From assembly GCA_028532985.1 (NCBI GenBank), contig JANCIK010000006.1, forward strand, positions 2,418,001 through 2,482,000: a DNA stretch of 64,000 bases, given 5' to 3'. The DNA comes from Stropharia rugosoannulata. Its lineage: Eukaryota > Basidiomycota > Agaricomycetes > Agaricales > Strophariaceae. A model generated the notes under the pieces. The model saw only the letters and a list, made by a program, of their open reading frames with translations. It did no database searches and was not told the DNA's origin. Shown here in pieces: positions 12,525-24,517 of this stretch (positions are counted from its first letter, which is position 1; each line of letters opens with the position of its first letter). The position numbers and the translations under genes are program-made.

Positions 12525-13586
12525 TCACTCGTATCCTAACCGCTTCCGCGCCGCCTTGTCGCGCTCCATACGAGACAGTTTGCCCTCTGCTTCCGTCAGT
12601 GCATCATCCCATGCAACAAACAATTCCGACAATGTATCCACCTGACAAAAATGAGCAACTTTTTGGCAAGTGGAAAAAGGGCTTACATATGTCGCGTGTC
12701 GATCAACTAGTGTAGATATTCGAATTTCTAAGGAGCCCGCCAATCGAGCATCGTCTTCCTGCGCCTTAATCAGGGCCTCTAGACGAGGTTGCAGATTCTC
12801 ATACTCTGGAAGATTCACCGAGGTATGAGTTCCCAAGTTATTTGGTAATAAGAAGGGATAACTGACCTGGAAGCTTGCCCGCTCCAGTGACGCCCCTTTT
12901 CTCTAGTGCCTCTATCACTAGCATGTCTCGGTCAGCTGCGCGTATGTCACTTTCCATCTCGGTGAGTAACGCGTTGATCTCCTCTGGCGTCATGTTGCCA
13001 TAGGTCGGAGGGTCCGGCAATATGCCAGAAAGAGCAAAGGACGGAGTTAAGAGGTGAGCATTCTGGTCGTCTAGAAGAACTGTTAAGTACGTGATCAATG
13101 AATAAGAGGAAGAGGCTCACAATGGTCCATGAATTTCCGTAGCCCTTCATTCTCCTGTACTGTCTTGTTGAGTTTGCTGTTGACATTTTCGGTCAGGCGT
13201 GTCAAGTTCTCCCCCTTTGACAGAGCGGCGGGGGTAAAGCCAGCGTAATCCTCCCGAGCCTTTCCCTTGCGATCCTTGCCTACATCTTGCTTCATTCCCA
13301 GAATCAGCGCTTCCAGCCACCGCAGGCGCAATTCCAGTGCCAGGATAGGATCGACTTTTCCCGAGCCTTTGACTGTCTCAGCTTGCGTGTCTGTAGGCTT
13401 GGGACCGCCATCGAGTGTTTCCGAGGCCATCGCTAATGATTGTTGTGCAGTAAATACGTTCGTCTGGGAGCCCCCGGCAGTTGATGGTGGGGAAGAAGGA
13501 GGGGTGCTGTGCGGTGAAGTGGAGAGATGAAGCCGATGGCGCTGGAAGTCGCCTAGAAACACGCTACCCACCCTGTTGCTGGTCAT
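12525..13586 (-). CDS. dynactin subunit 3 (p24)-like coiled-coil protein
   Basis: The gene starts at ATG 13586 and ends at TGA 12525-12527, tail to tail with the BCS1-type gene 163 bp away. At least four exons join in frame (for instance ...KFMDH | YDDQNAHLLTPSF across the intron near 13080-13124). The N-terminal 60 residues are Ser/Pro/Thr rich and low complexity. Next comes LALELRLRWLEAL, long heptad-like helices, and a C-terminal part with LSELFVAWDDAL. The layout and the last motif match dynactin p24 (DCTN3), a shoulder/arm component of the dynein activator dynactin. Recognition rests on general pattern and one motif, so the family call is moderate; a generic coiled-coil protein is the alternative. 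Confidence 0.6.
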
Positions 13587-13994
13587 AGGCTGAGTGGTTT
13601 TTCAAATATGGGGTTGTGGGTGCTCCTGGTTGCTACTTACGACGCGCGTAGGGTATATTGCGACGCAAATATAGTGACACTGACCCATCATGGGCTTTTT
13701 ACGGGATAGACCGTGGCAAACATACTCTGACGTCCCTGTATGGTTAAGTGGATCGTTGTCCTTCACAAATCTCAACTACGTCTCTCATCTTCCGTGCTTG
13801 CATGTAATCTCCTGCAGTTCACCCATTGTTATTTCTCCTTCTACTTATGTATGAAAGTTCTTATAGGGGCGAAAGTTCTCCCGGAAACTGCCGTTCTGTT
13901 TGTGCCCAGGCCACCAATGAGCACACTCTGCTTGTCAACCACAACATTCTCTAAAGACGGTGAACCTACTGGGAGGTAAAGCGTATCTCTCATC
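13587..13994. promoter_or_regulatory. shared divergent promoter region
   Basis: This interval of 408 bp lies between the divergent starts of the dynactin-like gene (-) and the LRR-like gene (+). It must hold both promoters. No clear TATA box or known site stands out. Confidence 0.4.
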
Positions 13995-15667
13995 ATGCCT
14001 AGCGGTCCTCTCGTAGACCATCAAAATCCGTTCTATTGCCCAGAAATCCCCGCTGCCCTATTCCTCAAGTCTCTGCGCTGTCGAACAAGGCCAACGAAGC
14101 AATATTTGTATCCTAGCGTATCTCAGTCCTTCACGACTGTACTTGAGGCGTCTTTCCAGCTCGCAGATTCAGAAGATGAAGAGCATCTAGGATCGGACTG
14201 GATTCTCGGAGATTACTTCACCTCTGGTCGTGGCTGGTTTTCTAGTCCTTTGGATGCGTTACCGCCTTATTCTACTGATAAAAGGTCAATTGTAGAATTT
14301 CCTCATCAGTGCATTGCTGGCCCAGGAAAGGTGGCAGAGGCACCACCTGTATTTGTTGTACCTGTTACTTGGCGGGGCTTGAAACGGAAATCCTCTTTCA
14401 GTGACCTCGGAGCACCTCCAAAATACGCGCGGTCTATACAATCTGTCCATGAAAGTTCCTTCGATGTTGACCTGCGTCGCGAGCAACTATGTTATAATGA
14501 GGTGTCATCCTCTCCGAGAATGGATATAGATCTATTAAGCTCGGCCCAATGTCTCGAAAATGACATGATGGCGCTCATCAGCAAGTTGGATGTCGCCATG
14601 CCTGGTATTCGCTTGAAAGACAGGCTGTGGGAGCTGAGAAACGGACATCCTCAGGCACTTATGGACTTTCTAGCATGTAATGGTAATTGGCGTTGTTCCC
14701 AAAGGGCCTGAAACTTGTATAACCTGAGATACCTTGCAGGGTACATCAATCAAGCTTCATTGGAGATCTTTTGCCGCTGCGGAGTTCAGAAAATTGTTTT
14801 TGCTCCCTCCATGTTCGATGAAAATGGCTTGAACATCATCCCTCAGGACATATACTCAGGTATAGCTTTATGCGAGACATTCTCACCTGCCCTTACTCTT
14901 GTTTCAGTTCTAGGGAAAGAAGGCAATTACCACTGGCTTTCAGAGATATCATTTAGTGGTATTAGCATCCGAGATGCGGACATTCGGTACATACATCAGC
15001 TTCCGAGGCTTGCCATTCTGTTGTTAGACGAAACAGGGATCACTAATGAGGCGTACGTGTTTATTTCTATGAATTATACTGAATACTTCTTACGTTTATT
15101 TGAACCTGCACAGCGTCTTTCTTTTAGTCTCCCTAAAAGAGACACTCCTTAAATTATCTCTGGCTCACAACGTTGATATTAATGAGGACGCTATCCCCGC
15201 TATCTTGCTGCTGTCCAATCTTTCTTTTCTGTCGATTTTCAATACTGGTATCGGGATGAATGGTCTTCGACGCCTTGCAGAGAATATCCACAAGTATGAT
15301 CGGCTCATGGACATTGAGATACCCTTTGTCTGTGAGGAGTATGTCGACAGTAAGCAGGCGTCTTTATATTTATATTTTCGTGAGTAACGTCTTATGCATT
15401 CACGCGGCAGACATCCATAAACAATATCTGTTTAACCCAGTTGGGCCTCTCATAACAAATGCTGACGTTTGTGATCAACTCTCCTATGCTGAATTAAAGC
15501 GAAACCTCGAAGCTCACGCTGCTTGTAATCCGTCTATTCTATGCTCTGGCTCTACCCGCGAAATGGCGCAAAGGCTTTCCGACATCTTAAAAACACGGAG
15601 ACTTGATATACTTGTTATTAGCATGCTCTCTGCACCTGACTTGACTGCAGCCTCTGATCGTGCTTGA
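13995..15667 (+). CDS. unknown protein with leucine-rich-repeat-like C-terminal half
   Basis: The start is ATG 13995. Exon 1 (13995-14682) joins exon 2 at 14740 (ACN | GYINQASLEIF), with further introns near 14860-14908, 15052-15112 and 15351-15410, and a TGA at 15665-15667. The first 230 residues are Ser/Pro rich with a basic stretch (LKRKSSFSD) and show no known domain. The second half has irregular leucine-rich repeats: WLSEISFSGISIRDADIRYI, LPRLAILLLDETGITNEA, LLKLSLAHNVDINEDAI and LSNLSFLSIFNTGIG. This resembles the LRR part of fungal F-box or RNI-like proteins, but no F-box is evident. Cytosolic or nuclear scaffolding is a guess. Confidence 0.72.
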
Positions 15668-16611
15668 GGCGACAATCTCTTTGACATCGGACTTTCATCC
15701 GACGGTAGATATTCTTGCGGTATCATACTTATTACCGCAATCGTCTCAAGATCATATCTCGGGACAATAATAATAAGTTATTTCTATGTGGTGATCGATG
15801 ACTTCTTCTGAGCATTTACACTATGCATTGTCGCATGTTTCTCAAAGGCTTCCTATCTCAGGCTATTACATAAAAGAATATGCCATGGCTAGCGAAATAT
15901 AGTTCTTCAACTTTTCCCTTCAATCTTGCCCAAATTCTCAAATGACAAATTGCTGCTATAGATTGCATATAGTCTTACGCGTTCGCGATGCCACTACGGC
16001 ATACTTGGTGCGTTCTATAGAAGATCGAAGGCAATGTTTGTACTTCTCTCACTGCCTGTCAAAGTCTACCTGACCAGCTATGGAACTCATACGTCGGGAC
16101 ATTTCGCCGTGCGTGTCATTATTTTCTCGTAAGGCAGAGCATATCTTTAAATATACCTTCATCGCTTTACGACCTTTAAAACTCAAAGTAAGCATGAATC
16201 CTCAAGGCCTGAAGCAAGTTGAAGCTTAAACTATGTGCAGAGCAGCAAGGGAATGTGTATCGATGCACTCGGACCAAATCTAGAATTAACTCCTTGAAAA
16301 AGCTGAGTTTATCGATGCGAAGTCTCGTGCACCAACTAATTGGCAAGTTATCAGGTGTAGCAAATGTGGAAAACGGCATGTTCCAATTTTCTTACACGCG
16401 GGAGCCATTGAATAAGTTTCGATGACAATGTCATAGATAATTCCCGGGCCGTTTACAAACACCATGACATCTCAAGCTCAAGTTCTCAACGTAGTTGATA
16501 CTAGTTTCTCTCACCCCAAGTGTCCGTCATTCAGAATATATATAACTAGAAAGACAATCATCATGAGAAATACACACTCACTTTTCTTGTCTCTCCATAG
16601 AGAATCATTAT
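15668..16611. other. intergenic region upstream of P450 copy 2
   Basis: This stretch of 944 bp has no supported gene. A TATATATAA box at 16537-16545, 67 to 75 bp before the P450 start codon, is the only candidate control element I can point to. Confidence 0.4.
16537..16545 (+). promoter_or_regulatory. TATA-like box of P450 copy 2
   Basis: TATATATAA lies about 70 bp upstream of ATG 16612. The assignment is positional inference. Confidence 0.35.
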
Positions 16612-19216
16612 ATGGCTCTAACGCAAACCATCGGTCTCCTTGCCACTTTTACATGGGTTCTATGGCGTACCTTCAGGTACTTCGTGCTGAAGACGTCGCT
16701 TGACAATATACCGGGCCCAGCTCCAGATTCTTTCTTAACAGGCGCTTTTGGGAAAGTATTTAATAACAATGGCTGGGACTTTCACAAGTATCTCTCGAGG
16801 ACTTGTAAGAGCAACATCTTTCTTTTTAGTGTACAATCTGATGAAGGCGATTCTACTAGATGGGAATACCGCTAGGTTCCAGGGCATTCTTGGAGTGAGA
16901 CTTATCTCATTCATCGCCGCTTGAATGGCGAACGATCAATTGACGCATGTACTACGCAGCGTCAAGAACTATATACGTTTGACCCAAAGGCCTTGCATTA
17001 TATCTTCGTAAAGGTGTGCAGTTCCATATTTTTGAACAATATATCCATTGTATTAACCTTAATATATGTTCTTGCTTGTAGGAACAGAATGTTTTCGAGG
17101 AGACAGACCAATTCATCCAGTAAGGCAACTTCCCTTTAACATTACTTGACATATACTAAATTCATCGTAATACATTTGCAGAATGAATAACCTGATGTTT
17201 GGCCCTGGGCTTTTGGGTACATTAGGTGAGAACAGAAAGGAGATCACATCTAAGCTTGAGTCGATAGTTATGTTCTAGGCGATCAACACCGCAAACAACG
17301 CAAGATGCTCAACCCTGTCTTCTCAATTGCACATATGCGAGATATGAGCAAGCACAAATCTTACGCAGCCTGCTTGTATGCGCTGATTTTTGTTCGTTTT
17401 TATAGTTCCTATATTTTATAGGATTACGCATCGTGTCAGTTGCAGAACATCTCCGTTTACCATGCCAAACTGACGCATATACATATCTAGCTGAAAGACT
17501 CTTTCTTATTCAAAGTTCAGAATGGACCCCAAGAAGTACTTTTTTGTCCAGAAGCGGTCGCCCAATATTCATTAACGCTCTTCCCAGATCGAAGTTCTAT
17601 CTTGGATGACACGAACAGCGCTGGAACTGATTTGCCAAAGTGGTCTGGGTCACTCATTCGACGATTTGACAGAGGACAAGCCTCCTCATCCTTACGCCGC
17701 CGCTGCGAAGATGCTAATGTAGGTCATTCATTGGTACCTTGCATATACTTACTAAGTTTACTATTTTGTATCTACAGTCCGACCCTTTCCGACAAAAAGA
17801 TGCGCTATGCCACTGGATTTCTTCTACCGAGACTGCCGACTCATCTTCTTCCGAAATCGTTTTCACGCTGGATCGTAGACAATTTGCCATGGAAAGCGCT
17901 GCATGACGTCAGGGACATTGTTGATATACTCCACAATACCTCTGTCGACATTTATGAGTCAAAGAAAAGGGCACTGGAAAAGGGTGATGCGGCTGTTGAA
18001 GATCAAATAAGCCGGGGTAAAGATATCATGAGTATCCTGAGTATGGATTATAGCACTTGCGCTTGTTTCATCTACTGACATGTCTCTCCAGTGAAAGCGA
18101 ACATGGCAGCGTCTAAAGAAGAAAGCATGACCCGCGACGAGATAATCGGGCAGATGTCGTAAGTTCCTATGTTTCTGCAACTAATACTCTGTCTTGTATA
18201 TTGACTTCTCGTTTCGAAGATCTCTTATGTTTGCAGCGATGGATACCACTTCCACCGCTTTATCACGGTTGCTGCACCTTCTTTCCAATAATCAAGATGT
18301 GCAAGAAAGACTTCGCAAAGAGATCCAGAATGCCAGGGAGGCTGAAGGCGGGGACTTGCCGTACGATACGATTGTGTCCTTGCCTTATCTCGATGCTATA
18401 AGCCGTGAGACCCTCAGACTGTGAGTCCGTGAAAGTCTATAATGAACGAATTCCATCTAATAAGACGTTTAAAATATAGCTACCCTCCGGTTACAATGGT
18501 ACGCAGGGTGTAAGTAGAGCTTACGATGCAACGAAGTACATAGTGATATGTTGTGCTAACTCCCCGATTTAAGCACCCGTAAAGACACAGTTCTGCCGCT
18601 CTTGAATCCGATTAAAGGTGTGGACGGAAAAGAAGTTACTGAGGTATTTATGAGCAAAGGAACGTATGTGACTATTGGCGTTATGGCTTCCAACACCAAC
18701 AACCAGATATGGGGCCCAGATGCAAACGAGTGGAAACCCGAGCGGTGGATGTCACCTCTTCCAGAAGAGGTGATTGCTGCACATCTTCCTGGAGTTTATG
18801 CAAACTTGTAAGCACAAGCAGACACTTCAGTGGTTACTACATAGGCCGATTGCTAACAATGTGATTTCTAGAATGACATTCATTGGGGGCAGCAGGGCTT
18901 GTATGTGAGTGAAATTTCTGATTATCTTCTGCAAAGCCACGCTCTAACGCACTTCGTATCGTTAGTGGGTTCAAGTTTTCCCAATTGGAGATGAGTACGT
19001 CCAATGAACATTAGTACTAGTATTTTGTCCTCGGAAACTCATTAGAATTTGGTTTCTGTAGAGGTCGTATTATCTCTCTTGGTCGAGACGTTCCGTTTCT
19101 CGCCCGCCAAAGCAGAGATTGCTTGGCAGATGACCGGAGTCGTAACGCCCAGCGTTGTTGGTCCTGATGGGGTCAGCACTCGGCCCCAGCTCCCTCTCTT
19201 GGTGGAAAGGATATGA
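16612..19216 (+). CDS. cytochrome P450, copy 2
   Basis: This is a paralog of the P450 at 5.5-8.1 kb, with the same small-exon layout. The start is ATG 16612 with a membrane anchor, then DNIPGPAPDSF. Landmarks are FDPKALHYIF, QHRKQRKMLNPVF, SWMTRTALELICQSGLGHSF, the I helix MFAAMDTTSTALSR, the K helix ETLR, EWKPERW, and the haem loop FIGGSRACIGFKFSQLEMK. It ends PLLVERI then TGA at 19216. Tiny exons (for example PIFYRITHRV and the next one of 45 bp) splice cleanly, so the gene looks intact. The haem motif intron falls at the same codon as in copy 1. A membrane monooxygenase of unknown substrate is expected. Confidence 0.92.
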
Positions 19217-19944
19217 TTTAAGAAATTGGGGAAATGTAGCGACTGCACTAAACGTAACAATTGCACTATGACTTGTTGTTAGCACTTGGAGGATAATTTA
19301 CGGGTCTGAGTACTTGAGTTCTGCAATGCTAAACTCTTTGGCATGTTGATGATAAGTGATTAAACGATTATCAGATTAGATTGATGAGGTCCACGCGATT
19401 GCGCTGCGGGTGTTCTTAGGTGCTCTTGCACGCAGTGTCGGTGTCCGACACAGCGGAACGAATGAACGCTTGGCAGCAATTGAAAGCCTGAGTCTTGGTC
19501 AATGGTCATTACCCAAGTAGTCAAGATGGGACCTTTTTGAGGCTGAGTACGTACTAAAAGGCATTGCGGACACGACAGTATACGGCCGTTAGCGGCGGTG
19601 GTTAGCGACGGTCGGGGTTAGATAAAAATAGAACAGTGTATCAGGAACAAAAGATGTGACGACAATGCGTGACTGTTTATTTGGCGAACACACGCTTTGT
19701 CAGAGTTTGCTGGGAACGACGTCGACGAGCAGGAGAAAGGGTATCCATACGACTCCCAACCGCTTACTTCTCTTTTCCATTCTCCTGCGCAGGCGCACCG
19801 ACACTCCCATTCTTTATTACAACCTCGGGCGACCTTTCGTTTTCCTCGGAAGAATCTGTATTTCCGACCTTACTAATCCCGGAGCGCCCTTGACACATCC
19901 GTTTTCTCACAACCCATTTGCCCCTGGCAATCTCACCGCCCACT
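19217..19944. other. upstream region of the copper ATPase gene
   Basis: This stretch of 728 bp lies between P450 copy 2 and the copper pump. It should carry the pump promoter. I see no convincing copper-regulator site and no gene. Confidence 0.4.
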
Positions 19945-22900
19945 ATGACCTCCTTAATATCCGATTTTCTGCAGAAATCGCCTTTATCAGCAACTTTCGC
20001 CCAGGCGTCCACCGCTTTCCGCCAGATGGCCGCCAACGAGCCCCTGCTAGAAAAGTACGAAAAGCAAGAGGAGGACAGCCTTGTCGACGTTCCTTCGGAT
20101 GCTCAGAGATGCGAGCTTCGAATCGAAGGAATGACATGCGGATCTTGCGTGGAGGTGGGTTGGTCTTTGCCTTACATCGCCCTCCCAATGCTAACAGAAA
20201 CTTCAGGCGATTGAGCGCATGCTCAGGAACCAGAAAGGCATACATTCGGTGAAAGTAGCATTACTTACGGAACGCGCTGTCGTGAATTACGATCCTTATA
20301 TCTGGTCGGAGGAGAAAATCATCAACGTATGCGATTTTCAGGTCGTCTATTTCATTGTGCTGATGATCATCAAGGAAATATCTGACATAGGATTCGATGC
20401 CACCCCATTATCCATATCGACGTCGGTTCCTCATTCTGAGAAATGCGAGTTGCACATAGAGGGCATGACATGTGGCTCATGCGTAGAGGTATGTCTAGGT
20501 TATTGACTAAATTGTTTCGCTTTCTAAATTGTTTCAGGCTATCGAAGGCATGCTTAGGAATCAGAAGGGTATACATTCAGTAAAGGTGGCATTGCTTGCC
20601 GAGCGTGCTGTAGTGGAATACGAACCTCAGCATTGGACTGTTGACAAACTCATTAGCGTCAGTCATCATCATTGTTTCTCTGTGAGCTCAATACTTACCC
20701 TGTACAGGAAATATCGGACATTGGCTTCGATGCAACCCTTATACCTCCCACGCGTGCCGATGCGGTACAACTTCGCATATATGGCATGACGTGTTCATCA
20801 TGTACGAATACCGTTGAGACGGGATTATTGTCAATACCGGGAATCAGCAGCGCATCAGTAACTCTTTCTACCGAATCATGTACGGTGCACTTCGACCACG
20901 CCGTTATCACTCCCAGGGACATCGTCGGTCACATCGAAGATATGGGCTTTGATGCCATTATCTCAGATCAACACGATGCCACTCAGTTACAGTCACTTAC
21001 TCGTATGAAGGAAATCCTTCAATGGCGGACACGATTTATCTGGAGTCTCGCCTTTGCTCTACCTGTTTTCTTTATCAACATGATTGGCCCGAAGATACCT
21101 GGTATTCGAACTTTCCTGGCTTGGAGGCTATTCCACGCTATTTATCTCGGTGACGTTCTATCATTTATAATCACCACTCCAGCCCAATTTTGGATCGGTG
21201 GACGATTCTATCGCAATGCGTACAAATCTCTGAAGCATGGGACTGCAACAATGGACGTTTTGATTGTTTTGGGAACCTCAGCTGCCTACTTCTACTCGCT
21301 ATTGGCAATGATATGCGCCTTATTCAACACGACACCTGGATATCGGCCCCATCTCTTTTTCGAGACGAGTACTATGTTGTTCATGTTCGTTTCCTTAGGA
21401 CGATACCTTGAGAACAAAGCCAAAGGGAAAACCAGTGCCGCTCTAACCGACTTAATGGCTCTCGCCCCCTCAATGGCAACCATATACACTGATGCTCCCG
21501 CCTGTACACAAGAGAAGAAGATTCCTACCGAACTCGTGGAGGTTGGGGATATTGTGAAGATCGTTCCCGGTGACAAAATTCCTGCGGACGGTACTGTCGT
21601 CAAGGGTACATCAAGTGTCGACGAAAGTGCTATTACTGGAGAAGCACTCCCTGTGACGAAATTAGTTGGGGACCTAGTTATTGGAGGTACTGTTAATGGT
21701 CTAGGCACCTTTGACATGTCGGTGACCCGCGCAGGCAAGGATACTGCACTCTCACAAATTGTGCGCCTAGTCGAGGAGGCACAAACATCCAAGGCACCTA
21801 TCCAGGCTTTCGCAGACAAGGTTGCAGGTTACTTCGTCCCAACCGTGATTAGTCTCTCGGCCTTGACGCTTGTAACGTGGGGCTTCTTGAGCATCTTTTT
21901 GGACGACTCTTCTCTCCCCGCCATGTTCCATTCACATGGGTCAAGCAAGTTGGCTGTTTGTTTGCAGATGTGCATTTCAGTCATTGTTGTTGCATGTCCC
22001 TGCGCTCTTGGACTGGCTACCCCGACTGCGATAATGGTCGGTACGGGCATTGGAGCGCATAATGGAATTCTTATAAAAGGCGGCCGTGCATTAGAGGCTA
22101 GCCGCAGTATTCGTCACGTTTTCCTCGACAAGACGGGTACGGTCACTGTCGGGAAGCTCAGTGTTATGGGAATGCACTGGGCTCCTAGTTCCCGCGACAG
22201 TGCTGCCGCACTCAACACTGAGATGTATGCTGGCGACGCTGGTTTGGAAGGATTATGTGCTGATGGGATCACTTCGCGCAAGGATATCGTAGCTATGGTT
22301 AGTGCCACCGAAGCCCGCTCTGAACATCCCCTTGCCAAAGCTATTGCTACGTATGGGAAAGAGCTTCTCGGGACGTCAGGACCAAATGCCGTGGTGGAAG
22401 ATTTCGAAAGCATTCCCGGACAGGGAGTCAAGGCCAACATAATCTGCAACAGCAAGAAATATACACTCCTTATTGGCAGTGCTAGATTTGTGACTATCAG
22501 CGGTGTTGGAAGCGTCCTGGATGCAGACACCGAAGCTCATCGGTATGTCCCTGCTCCATTGGCGAATTATGAGGACCAGGAGACGAAGATTGGCCGAACG
22601 ATTATATTTGTATCGCTTATGAGCAGCTCGGGCAAGGCTGCGCATCCTAAACCTATTCTAGCAGTGTCACTTGCCGACGCACCTAAGCCTTCTAGTCGAT
22701 ATGCAATTGCGTCATTACATCGCATGGGGATTGAGGTTAATATGCTGACGGGCGACGGGAAGGCTACTGCTGTGGCAATAGCCAAGCAGGTTGGTATTCG
22801 GCCAGAGAATGTCTGGGCGAGCATGAGTCCCAAAGGGAAAGCTGCTATAATCTCTGAAATGATAGAGAAGAAACAGGACGGCGTGGCCATGGTGTGTTGC

Positions 22901-23486
22901 TGTCAGTCGTCAACTATGTTTAAGCACTGACCGATGTTTCATTTAGGTTGGAGATGGTATTAATGATTCTCCGGCTCTTGTAGCTGCTACTGTCGGTATT
23001 GCGCTGTCATCCGGTACATCCGTCGCCATCGAGGCAGCGGACATTGTCCTTATGCGCTCCGACCTTCTCGATGTCGTCGCTGCCTTGCACCTATCAAGGA
23101 AGATATTCTCTGTCATCCGCCGCAACCTAGTCTGGGCATGTGTATACAACATCCTGGGCATTCCGCTCGCCATGGGTTTCTTCCTCCCGCTCGGCCTGTA
23201 TATGCACCCCATGCTTGCTGGCGCCGCCATGGCGTTCTCCTCTGTCAGTGTGGTATGTTCGTCTCTGACACTGAAATGGTGGAAGCGGCCTGCGGACAGT
23301 ATCCTGCCTAACCCCAATGCCCCTGACACACCAGACAGCGGGGCAGGATGGACGGGTATGTTCTTGGACAGCGCTGCAAGTGTGCTCGACACCGCCCGGA
23401 TCAGGAGCATGTTTAGCGCGAGCAGGCAGAGCGAGTACGGATATAGTCAGTTACCGGTGGAGATGGGGCAGAGGAGTGCAGTCTGA
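19945..23486 (+). CDS. CCC2: copper-transporting P-type ATPase (CCC2/ATP7 type)
   Basis: Six exons (19945-20154, 20207-20326, 20375-20488, 20538-20657, 20708-22891, 22947-23486) give an uninterrupted product of 1,095 residues. Three N-terminal heavy-metal-binding domains carry [18 protein letters not shown] and GMTCSSC. The pump core follows: actuator TGEALP, the copper channel motif CPC in VVACPCALG, phosphorylation site [14 protein letters not shown] with the P1B-specific HP pair, LTGDG and [11 protein letters not shown]. About eight membrane helices are expected. The family loads copper into the trans-Golgi lumen for multicopper oxidases such as laccases and the iron oxidase Fet3. The first two metal-binding domains are near copies with matching intron positions (see findings). 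The symbol is by family, not proven orthology. Confidence 0.96.
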
Positions 23487-24040
23487 CACTGTCAATTCCG
23501 GACTAACGCTTATATATTTGTATCTCTCTTTTGTACCATATGATAGACAGGAGGTATATTTCACCTTCCCGCTTGCTGTCGCTATTTATTTTTCGTTTGT
23601 GATTGTATCGGAAGTTTATTCCTTTATTACAGTAGTTAGTATTCCAACAGGTTTATGCACTGTTTGCTTTTATAGGTTATTCATCTTAATTTCTCTTCCA
23701 GTCAACTACTTGTGAATGGTGTGCAGCAGAGCCGTAAGAAGTTTCACGAGATGTAATGCACAACTCAACTCTTCATCAAATGGTATGTAATGTGGCGGCG
23801 TTCTTTTTTCCCCTCCCTTCTGGCAACGCAATAATTATCCCTACTATATACCGTTGCGAAGTACGTTCGCATCCGTAAATATGAATTGCTGGCACCATGT
23901 ATCGAACCCTACTTCCGATAGCTTCATGTTTTCTCCCAAGTAAATAAATTGCGGCTCGGTTTAAACTCTCTCGTTGGCCATTCAAGACAGTCCTTCAGTC
24001 CCTTCATTTTCAAAGAGTGCCTTCAAAAATGATATAAAAA
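23487..24040. other. 3' region of the copper ATPase gene
   Basis: This is 554 bp of AT-rich sequence with no supported gene. The right end (24021-24040) carries the T-run (on the minus strand) that can end transcription of the tRNA gene. Confidence 0.4.
24024..24040 (-). terminator. RNA polymerase III terminator T-runs
   Basis: Directly after the tRNA 3' end the minus strand reads TTTTTATATCATTTTT, two runs of five T. Pol III stops at such runs. Confidence 0.7.
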
Positions 24041-24148
24041 TGGGGGCACCGCGGATCGAACGCAGGACCTTTAGAATACAAATCTGTGTTCGAACGGAAT
24101 CGAACTGACAGCTTCAGTCTACTGCTCTCCCAGCTGAGCTATGCCCCC
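24041..24148 (-). tRNA. tRNA-Phe (GAA) with a 35-nt intron
   Basis: Read on the minus strand, the 7-bp acceptor stem GGGGGCA pairs with TGCCCCC, followed by discriminator A (24041). The D arm is GCTC-AGCTGGGA-GAGC. The anticodon loop is CTGAAG and an intron at the standard site after position 37 (24077-24111). The T arm CTGCG-TTCGATC-CGCGG is complete. The anticodon is GAA, and the loop plus AGGTC variable region match eukaryotic tRNA-Phe. Exon lengths are 37 and 36 nt. The first anticodon-stem pair (27-43) is a G-A mismatch. The CCA end is not encoded, as usual in eukaryotes. Confidence 0.93.
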
Positions 24149-24517
24149 GTTGAATAGACACTTTTATGCCAATATACATTGACAGAGCGAACTCTTCTAC
24201 GTAAAGGTTGGTAAAAATAGACGCCAAGTTCCACTATGTATGTAACAGCCACCGGCCGCCCAAAGCGCCGGAGGTAAAGTAAGGGCTTTTTTTGTCTCCT
24301 TATTCGTTTGTATTAACGTCCGAGAGAGCAACCTTGTTAAAACGGGGTACCTCATGTCTCCGATGACAGATCAAATTGTTGTTTGGCCGAAACTGACATT
24401 TCACTTCCCAAGGTCTGTACTTTTAAATGCAAAGGGCAACCAGCTGGTGGAGGCTTTCATCCGTCCTAATACTTTCGTCTGCGCGCAATTCAGCCCCTCC
24501 CTTGCCGAGTACACTCC
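24149..24517. other. spacer between tRNA-Phe and the DUF6535 gene
   Basis: These 369 bp hold no supported gene. They should contain the 5' leader of the tRNA (minus strand) and the promoter of the plus-strand DUF6535 gene. Confidence 0.4.

Noticed and set aside
21292..21819. Long minus-strand open stretch (175 codons) inside the copper ATPase gene
   Set aside because: It lies opposite an unambiguous P-type ATPase exon and has low-complexity Ser/Thr text typical of an antisense shadow.
5531..23486. A secondary-metabolite gene cluster around the two P450 genes
   Set aside because: No polyketide synthase, peptide synthetase, terpene synthase or cluster regulator is present; the neighbours are housekeeping or unknown.
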